NCBI GenBank assembly: GCA_963674575.2
Contig: CAXXQT010000001.1
Coordinates: 310,001 to 374,000, forward strand
Direction: 5' to 3'
DNA: 64,000 bases
From: JAAYAY01 sp963674575
GTDB taxonomy: Bacteria > Planctomycetota > Planctomycetia > Pirellulales > Thermoguttaceae
Part shown: positions 8,516-17,442 of the stretch, piece after piece
How the letters are laid out: each line of letters opens with the position of its first letter
How positions within the stretch are numbered: position 1 is the first letter of the stretch
The notes under the pieces: generated by a model
Told to the model about the DNA's origin: nothing
Seen by the model: the letters and a program-made list of their open reading frames with translations, nothing else
Database searches by the model: none
Made by a program: the position numbers and the translations under genes

Positions 8516-11500
8516 CTAGTCATCAAGCGAGATTCCGCTGAAGGTGACTTTGCTGCCCCAGTGAGCCTGGAGGTGAAGACGGTAGTCTCCAGTATACGCG
8601 GGACCTTCGTACACCTTTATGTAGTCCTGTGCGCCAACGGCACGCACGCTTACCACAAGAGAACTTGATGTGTTTTCAATTTTCATTTGGTAGGTGTCAC
8701 CAAGAGCACTGAAGAAGTCGTAGAAGTCCTTCAGCACTTGATAGTAATCTTCCCAAGTCGTGGGTAAAGTTACCTTTGTGGTATTGTCTGCGACCGACAA
8801 GTCGTATATTTCATTGTACCGCGATGTAGGGAGATTGTAAGGAACGCACGGCAACAACTGCGTCAGGTTCTCGTTTACGTAGTCAACGCCGTCATAAGTG
8901 ATGTCCACAACGCCTCCGCCAATAGCGGCCGATGACTGGAAAGTGGTGAGGCCTCCGAATCGTTCGACCATCCGTTCGACGTCGAAGATGGCTATTTCGT
9001 CACGAGTATCCGAGTTTTGAACTGGGTCTACGACACAATCGCCGATCTTCACACCGCTATTGGCAACGAAGCTCAGCTTTCTCGAATCGCCATCGACGGT
9101 GTACTGCGTGCCATTGTTATCCGCCTGAACATAACGCGATCCCAAGGCGACAGTAAAGGCCAGCGTGAACTCATCCGTTACGTCGTCTTTCGTGTATGCG
9201 TCGCCTTTGTTGTAGGAGTTGCTGTTAAGGTCCGTCCATTCCTTCTGAGGCCCAACAGCATCCTCATCGGTTGGCGTTGGCGTGGTCACACTGTCGTTTG
9301 CGTTGATCAGCCAGCCGTTGGGAACGACCCAGTCGGTCATTTGCGTACTGTTGTCCTGGATGGCGACCAAGACGCGGTCGACGTCGACGACGGCCTCCGT
9401 GGCCAACGTGCCGCCCAAATCGCTTCTCAGTTTGGCCATAATTGTCAGATCGCATCCCGACGTGGCGGTCGCCTTGACGTAGTATTCCACGCTCCCGGAA
9501 ACATCCATCCAATCGCCGGATGTGATGGTCGTGCCTGTGCCGTCGTTGGCCGTGCTGATTTCCAGCTTCGTGCTGTCGAACCAGAGGCTGAACTCGGAGT
9601 CGTTGCTAAGCGTGTCGAAGGCAAGACTGATCGGCACGTAGGCCATGGTCGCATCATCAAGAGTACAGCCGAAGTAGGTGATGGGCTTGGCCGTGCTCTC
9701 CTCCAGATTGTCTTCCGCGCTTGCCCGGTAATCGTTGGCCGCCGTGTTCACCGTGTTGACGTATCCATTGTTGTCGCTGTCAATGTCGAGGTCGACGCTC
9801 ATGCCCAGCACACGCAGCACCGTTTGCTCGCTGGTTCCCTTGCCGCTCACATACACGCTATTGAGATAGCAGTTTGCGTTGGCGGTCAGTTGGTATGCGC
9901 CCATCGCTGCCCCCTCGATCCAGAAGATCTCATCCACCACTGTCTCTGCACTTGAAACGGTCCCCATCAAGCGATAGTCGGTGGTGCCGAACGAACGGGT
10001 TGTCTCCAAGAGCGTCACCTTCGACTGCTCATTCCAGTACTTCACGGCCGAGCCTGTGGCGGTGGGAAGCACCAACTCGATCTGGAATTCGTAATCGCCG
10101 GGAGTTTCCACCCATGCGTAGACAAGCGCTTTGGTAAGGTCGTTCTCGTCCTCGATCCCGTTGTAGCCCTGCGGATTGCCAGGATACTCGTTTCTGTCTT
10201 CGGTTCCATCGTAGTCGTCGTCGTCGTTGTTGTAACGAACATAACATGGGTCATCCTCAATGGACTCCTCGACATCGTAGGCGTTGTCGTAGTCGTAATC
10301 CAGATAAACTTCCAGGATCGCCCCATCCTTGATTTCTACCTCCTGAGCGGTTGTCGTGCCGATCGGATCATGTGTCACCTCGCTGTTGGCCAAGTCGGCC
10401 CAGGTCACGCTGGTCATCGTCAGGGCGACCTTCTCGCCCGTCTGGGCGTCGGGCTCGCTACTCCCTGAAGGGTCGAAGAGATCCCCTTCATCATCCCAAT
10501 CGAAGGTGGGTGTCACCACGATGTACATCTGGGTGATGTTGGCCGCGTTCTGCGTCTCGCTGGGGAAGTAGACCGTGCAGGTGTTGCCGATGGCGTCCGG
10601 GGAGATGCTCGCGCCGGCGATGGCGTCGCCGTTGGCGTCCTCCAGAGTGAGGCTGTAGTCGTCGCCGTAGGTGGCGTAGTTCGTGCCCGTGGCGATGGAA
10701 TACTGGACGGTGACCCCATAGCTGAAGTCGGAGCCGCCGGTTCGGGATACGAGGAACTTCCCGGTGTCTTGGGTGACCTCCGCCATCCGCTCGGTGGCCG
10801 TGCCGTCGCTGGGCGTGGTGGTGACGACCCAGGCGTCGTCGTCTTCGATTGTCATGGTGGCGCTGCAACCGCTGGGATCGATGTCGTACTGCTCGTCAGA
10901 CTCGATGTCGAGCTGGACGATCTCGTCGTCTTCGACCCGTCCGTCGTTGGTGTCGCCGATATAGACCTTCGTCGAGCTGTTGCCGTTCACCTCGACGCTG
11001 TACTGGCCGTATTCGTCGGGAGTTAGGGAGATGCCGGTGTCGGTGTAGACGTTGAAATCGCAACAACCGGAATCGGCCGGATCGCTTGCGGATTCAGAAA
11101 AACTGAAGTACACGTCGCGGCACTCGGACGCCTCCCCGCTGAGCGAGATCGTGAAGTAGTGATCCGTTCCGGGGTCACAACAGCCGCTTGGATACCCACA
11201 ACCGGTTCCGCACTGTTCGTCAAACTCTGTCGTGCCCGCGGTGACTGATGCGGTCGGATCACAACAACACCCTCCTCCACAACAGCCGGAGGTGGTGGCG
11301 ACGAGGCCGTTGTCGGTGCTTGTGGCCTCGACGGAATCGGCGGTGTCGGCGTCGTCAAGGGCGACTTCCGTGGCGGGGACATCGTCGCTGAGGGTGAGCG
11401 ACGAACTTGCGGCCGGCGCCGCGGGCGCGGGGCGTCCGTGCCGTCCGGGTCCGCCGGGCGAGACCGCGGCGTTTCCTCCCCCTCCGCCCGGCTGATTGGC

Positions 11501-12070
11501 GGTGACCGAGACCGCAGTCGACGCGGCCCCTGCGGCGCCGCCCCCGGCGGCGGGAACGTCTGCCGAGAACTCTGCCGCGCCTCCCGCCTGGGATGCTGCG
11601 GCGACATCCGAATAGAGGTCTGCGGGCAGGTCGGTCTCCAGGCTGTCGAAGGTCGAATGGGCCGAGAGGCCCGCTAGTTGCGGACTGGCGGCAAGCCAAT
11701 CCCCTTCGGGCTTTTGCGAGAGGGCCTCGCCGCCTCCGGATCCTGCCGAGGTTTCCTGGTCGTCGGGGGCCGCCGACAGGAGGGAGCGATTTTCGTGGAC
11801 GTCCTGTTCGACACGGGGTGATCCCTTGTCGCCGACGTCGGGCTGGCCCCAGAGCTCGTCCAATCCGTGTCCGACTTGGTCTGCCGGTGCGTCGTGCCCG
11901 CCGACCATGTCGCCCAAAAGGGCCATCCCGACCAGTCCCAAGGCGGACGAGCTGACGGGAATTCGCGGCTGCAGCGTCTCGACCCGAAGCTTCCTGTGGC
12001 GGAGCAACTTGTCGGCACTGGAATCCTTGCGTGCAAACTCGGACGAGACATCGCGGACATACTTCAACAT
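8516..12070 (-). CDS. Giant Cys-rich Calx-beta-like secreted protein with LEPR-like N-terminus
   Basis: 1184 residues. The ATG at 12070 is chosen because a strong GGGAGGCGAT site lies just upstream; a longer frame to 12136 would run into the upstream gene. Residues about 24-46 (RHRKLRVETLQPR.PVSSSALGL) match the divergent LEPR-type export region of giant planctomycete proteins. Residues 50-255 are low-complexity Ala/Gly/Ser/Pro. About 258-345 is strikingly Cys-rich (SGCCGGGCCCDP, CGTGCGYPSGCCDPG, SGCCDFN). Calx-beta-like segments with acidic turns follow (VYIGDTNDGRVEDDEIVQL, TMTIEDDDAW), then a very Asp/Asn-rich stretch (DYDYDNAYDVEE, NNDDDDYDGTEDRNEY) suggesting calcium binding. No dockerin or sorting tail was recognised. 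It starts 16 bp after the sulfotransferase-TPR-GT41 gene ends, which makes it the likely operon partner and possible substrate (inference). Confidence 0.85.
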   Translation of the reverse strand: MLKYVRDVSSEFARKDSSADKLLRHRKLRVETLQPRIPVSSSALGLVGMALLGDMVGGHDAPADQVGHGLDELWGQPDVGDKGSPRVEQDVHENRSLLSAAPDDQETSAGSGGGEALSQKPEGDWLAASPQLAGLSAHSTFDSLETDLPADLYSDVAAASQAGGAAEFSADVPAAGGGAAGAASTAVSVTANQPGGGGGNAAVSPGGPGRHGRPAPAAPAASSSLTLSDDVPATEVALDDADTADSVEATSTDNGLVATTSGCCGGGCCCDPTASVTAGTTEFDEQCGTGCGYPSGCCDPGTDHYFTISLSGEASECRDVYFSFSESASDPADSGCCDFNVYTDTGISLTPDEYGQYSVEVNGNSSTKVYIGDTNDGRVEDDEIVQLDIESDEQYDIDPSGCSATMTIEDDDAWVVTTTPSDGTATERMAEVTQDTGKFLVSRTGGSDFSYGVTVQYSIATGTNYATYGDDYSLTLEDANGDAIAGASISPDAIGNTCTVYFPSETQNAANITQMYIVVTPTFDWDDEGDLFDPSGSSEPDAQTGEKVALTMTSVTWADLANSEVTHDPIGTTTAQEVEIKDGAILEVYLDYDYDNAYDVEESIEDDPCYVRYNNDDDDYDGTEDRNEYPGNPQGYNGIEDENDLTKALVYAWVETPGDYEFQIELVLPTATGSAVKYWNEQSKVTLLETTRSFGTTDYRLMGTVSSAETVVDEIFWIEGAAMGAYQLTANANCYLNSVYVSGKGTSEQTVLRVLGMSVDLDIDSDNNGYVNTVNTAANDYRASAEDNLEESTAKPITYFGCTLDDATMAYVPISLAFDTLSNDSEFSLWFDSTKLEISTANDGTGTTITSGDWMDVSGSVEYYVKATATSGCDLTIMAKLRSDLGGTLATEAVVDVDRVLVAIQDNSTQMTDWVVPNGWLINANDSVTTPTPTDEDAVGPQKEWTDLNSNSYNKGDAYTKDDVTDEFTLAFTVALGSRYVQADNNGTQYTVDGDSRKLSFVANSGVKIGDCVVDPVQNSDTRDEIAIFDVERMVERFGGLTTFQSSAAIGGGVVDITYDGVDYVNENLTQLLPCVPYNLPTSRYNEIYDLSVADNTTKVTLPTTWEDYYQVLKDFYDFFSALGDTYQMKIENTSSSLVVSVRAVGAQDYIKVYEGPAYTGDYRLHLQAHWGSKVTFSGISLDD

Positions 12071-12086
12071 AATCGCCTCCCTTTCG

Positions 12087-15077
12087 TTACAAATGCTGAA
12101 ACAGAACCGTGTCGAAAAAACGCTCGTATTGATCAATCACGCGAACGTCGTCGAACACCACGTCGCTACGTTCGGTGATTTGTTTGGCCAGATAGTCGCG
12201 GCGTTCGGGATCCGTGCCGATGGCAACCGCCCTGCGAACGAAGTCTTCTCGTCCCTGCGCGACCAGTTCCCGGGTCATGTCGATGCATCGATACAGCCCC
12301 GTCGCGTAATTCTGCACCGCCAGCGGTCCGGATTCGGTGAGCACGGGCACGCCCGCGGAAAATGCGTCGTAGGCGGTGAGACTGCTCGCATAGACCGGAG
12401 TGTCGAGCACGAGCGTTGCCAGGCGGAACAGGCGATAGTAGGAGGGCACGTCCAACGAGCCGAGCAGATGAACGCGTCGGAAGCGAGCTTCTCCCAGGTT
12501 TTGCCGCATCCGCTGGCGGAGAAGGTCCCTGCCGTGCTCGTTTCGGCCGGCCAGGAGCACGACGTGTCCGGAGGTGTCCTGTTCGAGGATTTCGCGAAGG
12601 TACAGGTCGAAGGCCGGGCAATACTTGGCCAGGCGATGGGGGCAGAAGTAAACGGCGCCCCGTTCGGGCAGGTCGAACTCGCTGCGTGAGACATCGTCGG
12701 GGCGCGGTTGACGGGACTGGAACATGGTGAAAGTATCGAAGAGAAACAGCCGTTCCGTGTAGTGCGACGCCGAGTCGACCGTCCTGTCGGGCGATTCCAT
12801 GAGCGGGGAAGAGAGATAATAGTCGATGGCGTGGACGCCGGTCGTTCCGTGGCAGCCGCTGGACGTACACTGAACCGGAGCGAGTCTGGCCATTCCCAGG
12901 AAATAGCTCACCGGGTCGGGTCCGACCTTCCACAGGTAGAGGATATCGCACTCCGCGGCGCGGACCGTTTCGACCATCTGGTCGAATTGCGAGGGGAGCG
13001 GCACGTAGCGAACGTCGTGGCGACGCATGGACTTCTGAAGACGTTTCATCGCCGCGGGGCAGCAGAAGACGACCACCTCGAAACGGCGATCCAATCTGGC
13101 GGCAACGCCGCACATTCCACGAACGAACCCGCCCTCATGGCCGGCGGTGATCAAGAATCCCACGCGAACGGGGCGTTCGTTTCGGGCCTTGAATTGCGGA
13201 TCGGGAAAGGCGAGTTCGAATCGACTGGCGATCATCTCGCGCACGTCGCGGCAGCATCGTCCGTGGTGCGGCAGATTGAACGACGGGGTGAAGCCGTGCT
13301 GCGGGAGGGTCCGCCAGTCGAGGTAAATCGGTTCGGCCAGTGCCTCGCCCAGTTCGCCGCGGAGGCGGGTCCAATACTCGTCAATGGCGCCTTCATCCGG
13401 GAAGACAGGTGGACAGGTTCCCAGGTGCCGCCAGCGCCAGATCGAGGGATGCCGTCCGAATCCCACGATGGTCCGACAGGTGTCCTTCAAGCCGTCGAAG
13501 TCCTCCTGGCCCGAACGCACCGTTGCCAAGGCGAGGTGGTTTTCCAAGTCCGTTGGATTCCGGGCCAGAGCGGCTTGGGCGATTTCCTCGGCCTCGTTCC
13601 ACCGACGAGCGGCAACCAGGGCTTTGAAAAGACACTGCGTTGCGCCGGGCCGGTTCGGCGCCAGTTCGATGGCACGGCGATATTGTTCGACTGCGTCGTC
13701 GTGTTGCCCGGCGGTCAGCAAAAAGTCGGCCAGCCGGAAGCTTGCGTCCACATGATCGGGGGCGAGTTTGAGGGCGTTTCGATAGGAACGCTCCACACGT
13801 TTTGCGGGGAGTTTTAGCAGTTCTTGCAGATGGGCGAGGTTGGCCCAGGCGTCGGCGTAGTTCTCGTTCAAGTCGATGGCGCGATGAAGCGCCGCTTCCG
13901 CTTCGCGGAGTTCCCCTGCTTCTTTGAGAAGCGCCCCGTAGTTGTTCCAGTAGACCGGTTTCGTTGCACACAGCGAGAGAGCCCGCTCGATGTACTCCCG
14001 AGCCGTGGCCTGATCCCCCTCGGTTAGTCGAAGAACTCCCCGGAAATGCCATGCGCCCGCATGGCCGGGCTCCCGGTGGAGGATTTCGCGGTAGCCCGCT
14101 TCGGCCTTGGCCCCATCTCCCCTCTGATGAGCCGCAAGCGCCTTGTCGAACAGGGCTTGAGTTTCTGAGTCCAACTCGACCGTGGAAGCCGGCGTTTGCG
14201 TCTTGCCTGAACGTTTTCCGTTTCCCGGCACGTAGCCGAGCGACTTCGCCAGTGGTTCCACGTGTTCTGCGATTTCGTCGTAGAGATCTTCGGCGAGATG
14301 ATCGTCGGGCAGAGGGAAGGCCCCTGGATTGACTGCCAATGCTTCCCTCGCCAGGTGCAGGCCGAGGTAATCCTCGATCTCGCCAAGATCGGCGTCTCCT
14401 GAAATGAGATCCTCGTAGCGCAAGAACTTGGCACCAAGCGCCTCGGCATGTTCATGAAAACTGGCGGTCAGTTTCTCCCAATGCCGCGCGAAAAACTCGG
14501 GCGTGACCGGATCGTCGGGCCAGCGAGCGAACCAGCGAACGTTGCGGCGTTTGCTGATCGTGTGGTAGGAGCGAAAAGCGTCGTAGGGGTTTCGCGTTAA
14601 GAACAGGAACTTGGCTTGCGGGAAGAGCCAACGAAAGAAATAGGCGTGGTCAGCCGCAAGGCGAACCGTCTTCACCCCCCAGCGGTCCACGCCGGACGAC
14701 CTGGCAGGCTGGGCAAACAGGGTTTCAAAGAACTGGACGTATGCATCCAGCAAGCTCGAAGGCGGCGGGTAGAGGTTGGCAATGAACTTGTTGGTGCGTT
14801 CTTCGCCATCTTGCCCTTGATAGAAGAAAGCATCTTCGGGCCAGAAATCGCGGATTCGGCGAAGCAGATCTCCCACGCTGTCGAGCAACCCTCCCTGACC
14901 GTAGGGTTCTCCCCAGACAAAACACTCGCGAGAGAGCATTCGTTGGACAAGCGTGGAACCAGTCCGCCAGCCCGCCGCCATAAGAAAGACGGGGGAATCC
15001 TCGCACCGACTCACCAATTCCGGTCGGCGACGAGTGAGGACCTCAAGTCCCTCTCGCAAGGTTAAGTCATCAGACAC
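12087..15077 (-). CDS. Sulfotransferase - TPR - GT41 (O-GlcNAc-transferase-like) three-module fusion
   Basis: 996 residues. A GTG at 15077 is preferred because AGGAAGG lies about 6 bases upstream; a TTG at 15119 has no such site. Residues 25-275 are a PAPS-dependent sulfotransferase: the 5'-phosphosulfate loop is AGWRTGSTLVQR (about 36-46) and the 3'-phosphate motif is LTRNPYDAFRSYH (about 165). Residues about 300-520 contain six or so TPRs (AWHFRGVLRLTEGD, VYWNNYGALLKEAGE, ADAWANLAHLQELLK). Residues about 600-990 resemble the GT41/SPINDLY catalytic half: VGFLITAGHEGGF, PVQCTSSGCHGTTGVHAIDYY, then a nucleotide-sugar region VLDTPVYASSLTAYDAFSAG. It is cytoplasmic, with no signal peptide. It forms an operon with the giant Cys-rich protein. 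The modules are family-based calls; dual modification of that partner is inference. Confidence 0.88.
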   Translation of the reverse strand: MSDDLTLREGLEVLTRRRPELVSRCEDSPVFLMAAGWRTGSTLVQRMLSRECFVWGEPYGQGGLLDSVGDLLRRIRDFWPEDAFFYQGQDGEERTNKFIANLYPPPSSLLDAYVQFFETLFAQPARSSGVDRWGVKTVRLAADHAYFFRWLFPQAKFLFLTRNPYDAFRSYHTISKRRNVRWFARWPDDPVTPEFFARHWEKLTASFHEHAEALGAKFLRYEDLISGDADLGEIEDYLGLHLAREALAVNPGAFPLPDDHLAEDLYDEIAEHVEPLAKSLGYVPGNGKRSGKTQTPASTVELDSETQALFDKALAAHQRGDGAKAEAGYREILHREPGHAGAWHFRGVLRLTEGDQATAREYIERALSLCATKPVYWNNYGALLKEAGELREAEAALHRAIDLNENYADAWANLAHLQELLKLPAKRVERSYRNALKLAPDHVDASFRLADFLLTAGQHDDAVEQYRRAIELAPNRPGATQCLFKALVAARRWNEAEEIAQAALARNPTDLENHLALATVRSGQEDFDGLKDTCRTIVGFGRHPSIWRWRHLGTCPPVFPDEGAIDEYWTRLRGELGEALAEPIYLDWRTLPQHGFTPSFNLPHHGRCCRDVREMIASRFELAFPDPQFKARNERPVRVGFLITAGHEGGFVRGMCGVAARLDRRFEVVVFCCPAAMKRLQKSMRRHDVRYVPLPSQFDQMVETVRAAECDILYLWKVGPDPVSYFLGMARLAPVQCTSSGCHGTTGVHAIDYYLSSPLMESPDRTVDSASHYTERLFLFDTFTMFQSRQPRPDDVSRSEFDLPERGAVYFCPHRLAKYCPAFDLYLREILEQDTSGHVVLLAGRNEHGRDLLRQRMRQNLGEARFRRVHLLGSLDVPSYYRLFRLATLVLDTPVYASSLTAYDAFSAGVPVLTESGPLAVQNYATGLYRCIDMTRELVAQGREDFVRRAVAIGTDPERRDYLAKQITERSDVVFDDVRVIDQYERFFDTVLFQHL

Positions 15078-15301
15078 ACCACCCTTCCTTTCCCGCCCGC
15101 GTAGTCTCCTTTCTGACAATAGACATCGAGTTTATAGCGAAACTCAGGTTAGGAGTAAACCAACCGGTTGTGAGTATCCAGTGCGAAACAAGTACCTGCG
15201 ATCGTCCAGGTATTGAGCGAGATCGTCGCGGATCTCTTGACCGCAGGCAGGTCGCGTGTCCGGCGTGCTGCGGCGGGGATCTGCCGGTAGAAGGAGAGGA
15301 C

Positions 15302-15333
15302 AAAAAAAGGCCGACCCGCACAATGGGTCGGCC
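15302..15333 (-). terminator. Rho-independent terminator of the DUF1559/lipoprotein operon
   Basis: On the minus strand GGCCGACCC-attgtgc-GGGTCGGCC is a perfect 9-bp GC-rich stem followed at once by seven T (the a-run 15302-15308 on the plus strand). It lies 37 bp past the lipoprotein stop at 15370. This is the clearest intrinsic terminator in the window. Confidence 0.92.
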
Positions 15334-15369
15334 TGTTCTGTTCACGAAGTCTGGCGACAAAGGTCCCGG

Positions 15370-15798
15370 TCAGGGAAGTTCGAGCTTGAAGTCGTCGGTC
15401 GACTCGGTTACTTCAACCGTAAGCGGGGTTCCTTTCGGGCCGTGGGCGGCCATGATCGCCTTGATGTCGTCAGTCGGCGTGGTCACCGTGGGCAAGCCAC
15501 CGTCGAGCGGCGATGCGGGGAACGCGAAGACGACGGTATGCTTGCCGACCTGGGCGCCGCTCTCGCTCTGGGAATAGAAGAGTTTGAATTTGCCTTCGGC
15601 GTCCGTGATGGCCTGGCTGGGGCGGCCCTCTTCGGGCGTGAAGATCAGGCCTACGTCTCCGACCGGGCGTCCCTCGTAGGTAAGGGTTCCCGAGATTTCC
15701 ACAACGTCGTAGGGGTTGGAACCACCGCCGCAGCCCGCCGAAACGGCCAGGAGCAGGGCGGAAAGGGCCGCAACACCAAAGGAAAGTACACGTTTCAT
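15370..15798 (-). CDS. Small lipoprotein with transthyretin/carboxypeptidase-regulatory-like fold
   Basis: 142 residues, from the ATG at 15798 (MKRVLSFGVAALSALLLAVSAGC). The lipobox AVSAGC predicts a lipid-anchored mature N-terminal Cys followed by a GGGS linker. The domain SGTLTYEGRPVGDVGLIFTPEEGRPSQAITDAEGKFKL is the beta-sandwich typical of planctomycete lipoproteins of this kind (carboxypeptidase-regulatory-like). These are habitually encoded just downstream of a DUF1559 protein, as here (61 bp gap). A strong terminator follows. Role unknown; probably a cell-envelope or surface component produced with the pseudopilin-like protein. Confidence 0.85.
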   Translation of the reverse strand: MKRVLSFGVAALSALLLAVSAGCGGGSNPYDVVEISGTLTYEGRPVGDVGLIFTPEEGRPSQAITDAEGKFKLFYSQSESGAQVGKHTVVFAFPASPLDGGLPTVTTPTDDIKAIMAAHGPKGTPLTVEVTESTDDFKLELP

Positions 15799-15859
15799 AG
15801 TCAACAATTGGATCCAAAGGAGTGAAAAATAGTCCTTGACGCTTCGGGGCGTGTGGCGA

Positions 15860-16801
15860 TCAGTCCGCAGTGGTGATCGTCTTCGCTTCGCCTCCGTCGC
15901 GGCTGTGCGTGGCCTTGTAGATGCTCCAGGTCACGGTCTCGGAAACGAAGCGAACGCTACCATCGCACAGGGCCGTGTTGACGCCGCCCGGATGATCCGA
16001 GTCGGCGCAGCGGAGGTGCGTGCCAATCGAAAAGACCTGGGTGCCGTCGAGCGTGTAGCCGCTGGTCACAAACCCGTTGTGCCAATGACACTGCCAGATG
16101 AAGGGGTTGATGCGTCGGGTGTTATCCCCGTCCACGTAGCGTTTCCGCTCGAGGAGGAGGAAGGTGTTGCTCGTTCCGTCGGTCACGCTGGCAAAGGAGA
16201 TCTTGCTGTTCTTGTAGCCCATGCCGTTGGTGGGTGACAGGATCAAGGTCGCGTTGGTTCCCGGGCCGTGGTTGGGAAGTCCCTGCCCGCCGTTGAGGGC
16301 GTAGTCCTTGCATTCGTTGGCCGGAATCGCTCCTGCCGTGGACGGGCAGACGAACGCAGCGGGGGCGGAAATGCAAACTTCCTTGTTCACCTGGTTGGCG
16401 GTGTCCGACGGCATTTCGCCGGAGAGGGAGTCGTGTTGGCCGTCGGCGACCTTGATATAGGCCGGGTAGTTGAAGTCGAGCTTGTCGTAAAGAGGCTGCT
16501 GTTCCATGTAGGGCAGGATGTAGGCGTCCCAGCCCATGAGCCCGCCGATGGTGGCCGCATCGTAGCCGTGATTGTTCCAACTCGTGCAATAGATCGAGCC
16601 GGGCGGGAAGACCTTGTGAACGTCGTGATAGTTGTGGAACGCCAGGGCCAACTGCTTCATGTTGTTGGTGCACTGGGAACGTCGCGCTGCCTCACGAGCG
16701 GCCTGAACGGCGGGCAGCAGAAGGGCGATCAGGATGCCGATGATGGCAATCACAACCAGGAGTTCTACGAGCGTGAAAGCCCGTCGCATGTTGCGTCGCA
16801 C
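15860..16801 (-). CDS. DUF1559 domain protein with type IV pilin-like N-terminus
   Basis: 313 residues. GTG 16801 is taken because GAGGA lies about 9 bases upstream; ATG 16789 is the alternative. The N-terminus MRRAFTLVELLVVIAIIG is a prepilin-peptidase site followed by the hydrophobic helix. QAAREAARRSQCTNNMKQLALAFHNYHD is the hallmark entry of DUF1559 (SBP_bac_10), a family greatly expanded in planctomycetes. The C-terminal SDHPGGVNTALCDGSVRFVSETV block is the family's H-x-G-G...DGS motif. These proteins are processed and assembled like pseudopilins or exported to the surface; their role is not established. It is co-transcribed with the lipoprotein downstream. Confidence 0.95.
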   Translation of the reverse strand: MRRNMRRAFTLVELLVVIAIIGILIALLLPAVQAAREAARRSQCTNNMKQLALAFHNYHDVHKVFPPGSIYCTSWNNHGYDAATIGGLMGWDAYILPYMEQQPLYDKLDFNYPAYIKVADGQHDSLSGEMPSDTANQVNKEVCISAPAAFVCPSTAGAIPANECKDYALNGGQGLPNHGPGTNATLILSPTNGMGYKNSKISFASVTDGTSNTFLLLERKRYVDGDNTRRINPFIWQCHWHNGFVTSGYTLDGTQVFSIGTHLRCADSDHPGGVNTALCDGSVRFVSETVTWSIYKATHSRDGGEAKTITTAD

Positions 16802-17442
16802 GGTAGATAATCCTCACGAAACAGAGGGAAGGAGAGAAAAGAAACAGACGCGATCAGACTCGGTTGAACCGGGGTGGCGTCGCACCCGCCGAAAGATTTA
16901 GGCACAACCCACCATCTGGGGTTCATCAATCATAGTCTACAACACAGTCAAATATCCGCCGACATAATTGTGCGACTATTTTGCGACAGCCGGGAAACCC
17001 TGTTTCTCGTGGCCAGGGGGGCCCGACGGCTTGCTGAAGTTGGGGTGTCGTGTTCATGGGGGTCCAAGCGGTGCGAGCAACAAACACCTTCAGCGGGAAG
17101 CGTTTTTTGTTCTGTTTCAGGCGGAGGCCACATGCAAACCTCGGGCGTTTTACTAGAATCCCCGGCGGACGCGTGCGTCGACAAGGGTCCCGATCGCGGG
17201 GACAGAGTGGTATTGCGACAAAGGGGTTGAAGAACTCGTTGCCCGGGCGGGGCCGTTCTGGGCGTTGCCCGCCTCAGAACGGCACGAGCGGTGGTCCGAA
17301 CCGGCGCAGGAAACGCGGAGAATGCGTCTGCTCGAAGGCACGCCCATACCATCCATGAAGGGGGCGATCCAGCGGCTCCGGCGTGGGGGTGAACACCTCA
17401 GGAGCCGGAGATTCGTCACCCGCTTGTGTCGCGGTTCCGGGC
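16802..17442. other. 641-bp non-coding region upstream of the DUF1559 gene
   Basis: Between the phosphatase stop (minus strand, 17443) and the DUF1559 start. The part at 16900-16990 is clearly AT-richer than its surroundings and probably carries the DUF1559 promoter. I find no clean -35/-10 pair with legal spacing. Short open frames here have no family resemblance and no ribosome-binding site. No repeat copy was recognised. Confidence 0.5.

Noticed and set aside
12071..12136. Upstream extension of the giant Cys-rich protein
   Set aside because: It would overlap the end of the fusion gene, and the strong GGAGG site lies before ATG 12070.
16948..17352. 134-codon minus-strand frame upstream of DUF1559
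   Set aside because: No family, no ribosome-binding site, Arg/Pro/Thr-rich composition expected from non-coding GC-rich DNA.
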